DNA of 45,041 bases, taken from NCBI GenBank assembly GCA_025765615.1, contig JAIVFJ010000413.1, positions 1-45,041 of the forward strand. Direction: 5' to 3'. The notes under the pieces were generated by a model. That model made no database searches and was not told where the DNA came from. It was given only the letters and a program-made list of their open reading frames with translations. Positions 40,100-45,041 of the stretch are shown piece by piece (within the stretch, counting starts at the first letter, position 1; each line of letters begins with the position of its first letter). This stretch comes from Zopfochytrium polystomum. Lineage: Eukaryota > Chytridiomycota > Chytridiomycetes > Chytridiales > Chytridiaceae. The translations under genes and the position numbers were made by a program.

Positions 40100-43000
40100 T
40101 CATCTCCCCCTTTTAGGCCTCTTCTGCAACTTGGTGGGGTACCTGGTCTTGAACTCGAGCAGAAGGTCTTGGCAGTGAGTGAGGTTTGACTCAGGCTCCC
40201 AGGTGTTGTCAGCATCTGAGTAACCTTTCCACTTAACAAGGAACTTGAGTGTTCTTCCAAACCACTTGGCATCCAAGATTTGTTCAACCTCAAATTCCTC
40301 TTCACCTTCTACCTCAACTGGAGGAGGAGGAGGAACAACTCTGCCTGGAATGGAATTGGCCACAAACTTCTCTAAAAGGCTGACATGGAAAACTGGGTGG
40401 ATCTTCATGGATGCAGGGAGATCCAGCTTGAAGGTGACTGGATTGATTTGCTCCAAGATCTTGAAAGGTCCCAACTTGAGGTTGTCTAGCTTGGGACTTG
40501 GTCTTTTGGTCTGCAAGTTCTTCCTCAGAAGCCAAACTTGCTGACCCACAGCAAGGTCATGGTCCATTCTGTGAGTGTTGGCAAATCTTGAGGCATCTTC
40601 TTGGGCTTGCTTCAGGGTGGAGTCCAGGAAGGAGTTGATGATCTTGAGCTTATGTAAGTGTGAAGCCGCAGCAGGAGCTTGGACATTGGATAGGGTCTCT
40701 TGTCCCAGAAGATCTCCTCTTGGATTGAAGCCATAGGTTGCAAAGAAAGGAGATAGCTGGGTGCTTGAGTGGAGAGAATTGTTGAGAGCAAATTCTGCCA
40801 GTGGAAGGAGGGTGGGCCAATCATCCTGTTGATAGCTGACATAGCACCTCAAATACTGCTCCAGAGTCTGGTTTGTTCTTTCTGTTTGTCCATCAGTCTG
40901 AGGGTGATAAGCAGTTGACAGTTGAGACTTGATTCCAAGGGCTGCTGTGAGTGCTTTCCAAAATTGAGATCTGAACTGTGGTCCTCTGTCACTGACGATT
41001 GACTGAGGCAGCCCATGGAGCCTGAATATGTGCTGCAAAAACAGGTCTGCTGTTCCTTGTGCATCTATATTCTCAGTGCAGGGGATGAAATGGGCCAACT
41101 TTGTCCTTCTGCAGATGACAACAAGGATAGAGTCAAATCCATGGGATGGGGGCAGTTTCACAATGAAGTCCATGGATATTGATGACCAAGGGCTGATGGC
41201 AATTGGGAGGGGCTCCAGAAGTCCATAGGGCTTGTGTCTGCTGGATTTGTTTCTTTGACAGGTTTCACAGCTGCTGACATAGTTCTTGATGTACTTCCTC
41301 ATGCCTGGCCAGTAGAAGTCTCTGGAAACAAGCTCATATGTCTTGTGCTCTCCTGGGTGTCCAGCTGTTGCTGCATCATGCCTTGTCTTGAGTATCTCAA
41401 GTTTTTCCTCTTCTTGGCTGATTTGAATCTTGTGAGGCTTGGGGTCCTTGGAAATAGCATGGGCCCACACACTGTCAGGAAGCAATGAAAGGTGTGTCTT
41501 GGATGGTGGGGTGAAACCATCTCCCCCTTCAGGTGCAAGGTCTGTTCTTCTTGACAGGGCATCAGCCACAGTGTTAAGGTGGCCAGGAGAATAGCACAGC
41601 TTAAAGTCATACTCAGAGAGCAGTTCAGCCCACCTGGCATGCCTCTGCTTGAGCAACCTCCTTGCCCTGAAGAAGGTGAGGTTCTTGTGATCAGAATAGA
41701 CAGAGATGCCTTTAGAACCAGCCAAGTAGTGTCTCCAGAATTTGAATGCTTCCACAATTGCAAGCAACTCCTTGTCATGGACTGTGTAGTTACACTCAGC
41801 ACTGTTCAGCTTCCTGGAGTAATATGCCACTGGATGCAGAGGAGCAGAGGGTTCCTGAGAGCTTGGCTGGGACAGAACAGCGCCAAGGGCATAGTCTGAG
41901 GCATCAGTTTCCAAGGTGAAGGGAAGCAAGGGATCCACATGCTTAAGGAGTGGTGCACTTGTGGTTGCTGTCTTAAGAGCTAGCCAGGCTTGCTCTGCTG
42001 CTGGGGTCCATTCAAACTTGGTGGTCTTCTTGGTGAGATCAGTGAGAGGCTTGGCTATGGCAGAATAGTTGGCAATGAAGGTTCTGTAGAAGTTGCAAAA
42101 TCCAAGGAAGCTTTGTACATCCTTGATGGAATTTGGAGCCTTCCATTCAAGAATAGTTTGGATCTTGTCTGGTGCCATGGAGATCCCTTTGTCAGACACA
42201 ATGAACCCCAAAAACTCAATGGAGGTCTTGTGGAATTCACACTTCTCCAGCTTTGCATAGAGGTGATGCTGTCTGAGTCTCTCCAAGACAGTCTTGACAT
42301 GTCCCATATGGCTTGCAGTGTCAGATGAAAATACCAGGATATCATCCAGGTAGACAATGACAAAAAGGTCCAGAATATCCCTGAAGATGTCATTCATCAT
42401 GCCTTGGAAAATAGCTGGAGCATTGGTAAGTCCAAAGGGCATAACCAAGTACTCAAAGTGACCATATTTGCATCTGAAGGCAGTCTTCCATTGATCCTGG
42501 GGCTTAATTCTGACCAAATTGTAGGCACCTCTGAGGTCAATCTTGGAAAATATCCTTGCATGGCTCAGTTTGTCCAGTAATTCAGAGATGAGAGGCAGTG
42601 GATAGCGGTTCTTGACTGTCATCTCATTGAGATCTCTGTAGTCCACGCAGGGTCTCAGCCCCCCATCCTTCTTCTTGACAAAAAAGATGGGAGCTCCAGC
42701 TGGTGACTTGGAAGGTTGGATGAATCCCTTGCTCAGCATTTCTTCAATGTATTCTTGGAGGGCCTTGGCTTCTGGTGGAGAGAGGTGGTACAGTGGCTTG
42801 AAAGGTGGGCTGCAAGTTTCATCCTTGAGTGGGATTTCACAGTCATAAGGCCTCTGAGCTGGTAGCAGGTCTGCCTTGGTCTTGGAAAACACATCAGCAT
42901 AAGGGAGATATTCTTTTGGTAGCTTGGATGCCAGCAAAAGGTCTGATGGGTCCAAGTTCCTGTGCTCTTCAGCAGTGGTGCATGAATTCTTGACTGGGAA

Positions 43001-43867
43001 CTGTGATTCTTGAATCTTTGACTGAGAGTTCTGTTCTTGGCAAAGACTGTGAGCTGTGGAACTTGAATCTTGAATGTGGACTGTGAACTGTGGTACTTGA
43101 ATCTTTGACTGTGGGTTCTGTGAACAAGAGTCATGGCCATGACTGTGAGCTCTATGAGCTCTACTTGAATCTTGACTGTGAACTGTGAACTGTGGAACTG
43201 GAGTCTTGGCTCGCTGTGAATCTTGAATCAAGGGCTTGAGAGCATGAGACTTGGGGGCTTGACTTGAGTTTTGGGTGACTGTTCCAATTGGTGGAGGTTG
43301 GACTTGACCAGTGACCCAATCAATGGCAGGGTTCTGGGCTTGCAGCCATGGTAATCCCAGGATGACAGAGAATGTGGGTGAGCCAAGGTCCAATACTTCC
43401 AGATTGACCATGGATGGTGGAAAGTCTTGGATGTGGAGGTTTAGCTTGGTTTCATGGCTGATTTCCTTGAACAGAGCATGATTGGCAAAGTGGACCTTGA
43501 GGGGTGTGGATTTCTTGATCGTAGGAATGGCACAAGACTTGGCAAGGGTGGCATCAATGATGTTGCAGGATGATCCAGAGTCTATAAGGGCCTTGGTTGT
43601 GATGGTTGACTTGGGTGAGAGTTGAATCTTGACATCCATGGTGAGTTGGTGGGGCTTGGAATCTGAGGTGTTTGTGGTGCTGGTGGTGGTGATGAAACAG
43701 GGGCAGCTTGGAGGAGGGTCCAGGGAATTGCCCCTCAGTGAGCCTGGACCTGGGAGTTTGGGTGCTTCTTCCTTGGGCAGTCCTTGACAGCATGCTCCTT
43801 GGAGCCACAGTAAAAACACAGTCCCTGCTGGGCCCTCCTTGTTTTCTCCTCTTGGCTCAGAGGACCC
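40100..43867 (-). CDS. pol: chromovirus Pol: protease, reverse transcriptase, RNase H, integrase, chromodomain
   Basis: The frame opens after a TAA at 43870-43868 and overlaps gag by 133 nt in the -1 frame; no ATG lies in the overlap, so a -1 frameshift is expected. Residue numbers here count from 43819. Protease has ALIDSGSS (D80). A Gln/Ser-rich linker with QVPQFTVHIQDSS-type repeats spans about 190-290. Reverse transcriptase has DYRDLN and IVYLDDIL (about 490). RNase H has TLETDASDYALG (about 633) and SDHKNLTFF. Integrase has an HHCC finger (GHPGEHKTYELV...CETC), then MDFIV, SDRGPQF and the DDE glutamate in TDGQTERTNQ. The C-terminus is a chromodomain (FEVEQILDAKW, KFLVKWKGYSDADNTWEPESNL, about 1173-1205), which usually directs integration to modified histone tails. 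The stop codon TGA abuts the LTR, so the last codons overlap the polypurine tract. No stops or breaks are seen. Confidence 0.95.
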   Translation of the reverse strand, partial: GSSEPRGENKEGPAGTVFLLWLQGACCQGLPKEEAPKLPGPGSLRGNSLDPPPSCPCFITTTSTTNTSDSKPHQLTMDVKIQLSPKSTITTKALIDSGSSCNIIDATLAKSCAIPTIKKSTPLKVHFANHALFKEISHETKLNLHIQDFPPSMVNLEVLDLGSPTFSVILGLPWLQAQNPAIDWVTGQVQPPPIGTVTQNSSQAPKSHALKPLIQDSQRAKTPVPQFTVHSQDSSRAHRAHSHGHDSCSQNPQSKIQVPQFTVHIQDSSSTAHSLCQEQNSQSKIQESQFPVKNSCTTAEEHRNLDPSDLLLASKLPKEYLPYADVFSKTKADLLPAQRPYDCEIPLKDETCSPPFKPLYHLSPPEAKALQEYIEEMLSKGFIQPSKSPAGAPIFFVKKKDGGLRPCVDYRDLNEMTVKNRYPLPLISELLDKLSHARIFSKIDLRGAYNLVRIKPQDQWKTAFRCKYGHFEYLVMPFGLTNAPAIFQGMMNDIFRDILDLFVIVYLDDILVFSSDTASHMGHVKTVLERLRQHHLYAKLEKCEFHKTSIEFLGFIVSDKGISMAPDKIQTILEWKAPNSIKDVQSFLGFCNFYRTFIANYSAIAKPLTDLTKKTTKFEWTPAAEQAWLALKTATTSAPLLKHVDPLLPFTLETDASDYALGAVLSQPSSQEPSAPLHPVAYYSRKLNSAECNYTVHDKELLAIVEAFKFWRHYLAGSKGISVYSDHKNLTFFRARRLLKQRHARWAELLSEYDFKLCYSPGHLNTVADALSRRTDLAPEGGDGFTPPSKTHLSLLPDSVWAHAISKDPKPHKIQISQEEEKLEILKTRHDAATAGHPGEHKTYELVSRDFYWPGMRKYIKNYVSSCETCQRNKSSRHKPYGLLEPLPIAISPWSSISMDFIVKLPPSHGFDSILVVICRRTKLAHFIPCTENIDAQGTADLFLQHIFRLHGLPQSIVSDRGPQFRSQFWKALTAALGIKSQLSTAYHPQTDGQTERTNQTLEQYLRCYVSYQQDDWPTLLPLAEFALNNSLHSSTQLSPFFATYGFNPRGDLLGQETLSNVQAPAAASHLHKLKIINSFLDSTLKQAQEDASRFANTHRMDHDLAVGQQVWLLRKNLQTKRPSPKLDNLKLGPFKILEQINPVTFKLDLPASMKIHPVFHVSLLEKFVANSIPGRVVPPPPPVEVEGEEEFEVEQILDAKWFGRTLKFLVKWKGYSDADNTWEPESNLTHCQDLLLEFKTRYPTKLQKRPKRGR
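40103..40115 (-). promoter_or_regulatory. polypurine tract
   Basis: Minus strand TAAAAGGGGGAGA directly before TGA and the 3' LTR. It primes plus-strand DNA synthesis in LTR elements and here also encodes the last Pol residues. Confidence 0.8.
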
Positions 43868-44658
43868 TTAGGAAGTGTCTCAACTGCATCCACTTGCATG
43901 GGTTCAGGAACTGTAAGAGCTTGAGGAACTGGGGTAGGTCTTGATGTAGTTCCTACTTGTCTTTGCTTCAGCCTCTTGGAGTAGAGTCTGTTGTCAATCT
44001 TGATGGCAAGGAGAATGTACTCTTCCAAGGTCTCAGGGATGTGCAGAGACTGGGAGAGCATGTCTTGGATAGACTCATGGAGACCATCATGGTACAGCTC
44101 CATCAGAGCTGCATCATTGTATCCAGAGTCTCTGGCTAGTTGCTTGAATTGGTTGGTGTAGGCCACACAAGATTGCTTTCCTTGCTTGATATGCTTGAGC
44201 TTGGATCTTGCTGTCCAAGATGCGTAGGGGTCACCAAAGGTAGCTTCCAGCCCCTCCCAGAGCTCTTGCAGGGTGGTGGGTGTGCTTGGGAGAGATCTGT
44301 ACCATGATTGAGCTTGACCAGACAGGAGGGTGCTTGTGAAAAGAACCTTGACTTGCTCACTGGGAAATCTTGAAGGTTGGAGAAGGATGACATTCTCCAC
44401 AGTGGCCATGAAGTTCCTAAGGTCTTTGGCCAGCCCAGTGAACTTGTCAGGGCTGGGAACCTTGGGCTCTCTTGCTTGATTGGCTTGAGGCAGGGGAAGA
44501 GCTTGATGTTCTTGTTGGTGAAGTTGTTGTTGAAGCTGGTGCTGCTGGTGAAGGACTTGTTCTTGAAGTTGGTGTGTCTGTCTTGAAAGGGCTTGTAATT
44601 GGTCCATCAAGGCTTGGAAGGCAGTTGCATCAGGGAAGGTGTTGTTTGGGTCAGACAT
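43735..44658 (-). CDS. gag: chromovirus Gag with CCHC zinc knuckle
   Basis: 307 residues from the ATG at 44658. Gag forms the virus-like particle. Gln/His-rich coiled coil lies at about 10-60, then a retrotransposon Gag core (FTGLAKDLRNFMATVEN, WEGLEATFGDP, TNQFKQLARD), and a single zinc knuckle near the C-terminus with C-X2-C-X4-H-X4-C spacing (CFYCGSKEHAVKDC). The overlap with pol includes the codons TGT TTT TAC in the knuckle, a partial slippery site (TTT can re-pair after a -1 shift), but not a canonical heptamer. Confidence 0.92.
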   Translation of the reverse strand: MSDPNNTFPDATAFQALMDQLQALSRQTHQLQEQVLHQQHQLQQQLHQQEHQALPLPQANQAREPKVPSPDKFTGLAKDLRNFMATVENVILLQPSRFPSEQVKVLFTSTLLSGQAQSWYRSLPSTPTTLQELWEGLEATFGDPYASWTARSKLKHIKQGKQSCVAYTNQFKQLARDSGYNDAALMELYHDGLHESIQDMLSQSLHIPETLEEYILLAIKIDNRLYSKRLKQRQVGTTSRPTPVPQALTVPEPMQVDAVETLPKGPLSQEEKTRRAQQGLCFYCGSKEHAVKDCPRKKHPNSQVQAH

Positions 44659-44685
44659 GATGGCAGAGAGTAGTGGGAGAGGGTG

Positions 44686-44696
44686 AAGTGAATTAT
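44686..44696 (-). promoter_or_regulatory. primer-binding site, self-priming type
   Basis: Minus strand ATAATTCACTT, two bases inside the end of the 5' LTR. It does not begin with TGG, so a tRNA 3' CCA end cannot pair in the usual way. It is perfectly complementary for 11 nt to AAGTGAATTAT in the LTR, just where transcription should start; the bases next to the 11-nt match do not pair on either side. Confidence 0.65.
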
Positions 44697-44698
44697 GA

Positions 44699-45041
44699 TG
44701 TCAGGAACAGGGCAGGACAGGGCAAGGCAGACAAGGAACTGAGAGGAGTGATGATTGTATTGGAAACAATAATTCACTTGAGGGATGGGACAGGTCCCCC
44801 ATCCCCCTTTTATACCTTTTGAGAGTGTTCCTTGTCAAGACTCCAAGAAAGTTCCAGAAAGAGCAATTAGTAATACAATGATACCAATGATACCAATGAC
44901 AACAAGACAAGTCAGGAAAGCAAAGAAGGTTCCAGAAGGTTCCACAAGGTTCCATGAAGGAATGTTCTAGAAGGTTCCAGAAGGTTCCAGAAGGTTCCAT
45001 GAAGGAATGTTCTAGAAGGTTCCAGAGGTTTCCAGAGGGTG
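44699..45041 (-). repeat. 5' LTR of the chromovirus, cut by window end
   Basis: 343 bases matching 39747-40089 at a constant offset of 4952 without a visible difference. TATA at 44814-44808, predicted start near 44779. Confidence 0.95.

Larger units (their letters stand above)
39747..45041 (-). mobile_element. Ty3/gypsy chromovirus, nearly complete
   Basis: Minus-strand LTR retrotransposon with direct LTRs at 39747-40099 and 44699-45041. The right copy should end about 10 bp past the window, giving about 5305 bp in all. LTRs begin TG and end CA. Order 5' to 3': LTR, self-primer site, gag, pol (protease, reverse transcriptase, RNase H, integrase, chromodomain), polypurine tract, LTR. Both LTRs read identically over the 343 shared bases, so insertion is recent. 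It lies inside LINE ORF2. The target-site duplication cannot be checked because the right flank is outside the window. CpG is scarce throughout. Confidence 0.95.

Overview
The window looks like nuclear DNA from a zoosporic (chytrid-type) fungus. The genes are GC-rich, with many short GT-AG introns and long Ser/Ala/Pro/Gln low-complexity tracts. There is a POC5-like centriole protein, expected only where flagella are made, beside fungal-type genes (a mitochondrial Mtq1/HemK methyltransferase, a Tcd1-like tRNA dehydratase, a PKA catalytic subunit). Transposons are of fungal type, and the internal telomere-like repeat is TTAGGG. The species cannot be named from sequence alone.

Left part (1-18 kb) is ordinary gene-bearing chromosome: a POC5-like gene (+), a very large disordered protein of unknown function (-, one intron), MTQ1 (-) head-to-head with TCD1 (+, ten exons including an 11-nt micro-exon), and a PKA catalytic subunit with a disordered N-terminal extension of about 900 residues (+). 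Single-base frame problems occur in the POC5-like and PKA genes; homopolymer sequencing error or true mutation are both possible.

Middle part (18-28.2 kb) is gene-poor. It holds homopolymer runs, a tRNA-like SINE candidate, a PPWD1 (WD40-cyclophilin) gene cut at both ends, a broken FAD monooxygenase, a 9-bp minisatellite, and a CACTA/Tnp2-type transposase gene that can be joined over four exons into an open frame of 815 codons. That transposon stops about 15 bp before a short TTAGGG tract.

Right part (28.2-45 kb) is a head-to-tail array of retroelements separated by exactly two or nearly three TTAGGG units. It contains (a) a 1.3-kb element with a LINE 5' leader and LINE 3' end but an unrelated short ORF; (b) a 1.5-kb GC-rich segment with a GGCGCC minisatellite; (c) a 5'-truncated LINE with an open ORF2; and (d) a LINE with 5' leader, ORF1 and a frame-broken ORF2. 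The layout resembles the telomeric MoTeR1/MoTeR2 pair of Magnaporthe, but the endonuclease here is of the APE type, as in insect SART/TRAS. Nested in the last LINE is a recent Ty3/gypsy chromovirus (minus strand, identical LTRs). Its U3 carries a long array of perfect heat-shock elements, and its primer-binding site is complementary over 11 nt to the predicted 5' end of its own transcript, as in Tf1 self-priming. The right part therefore looks like a subtelomere or former telomere whose + strand runs toward the chromosome end.
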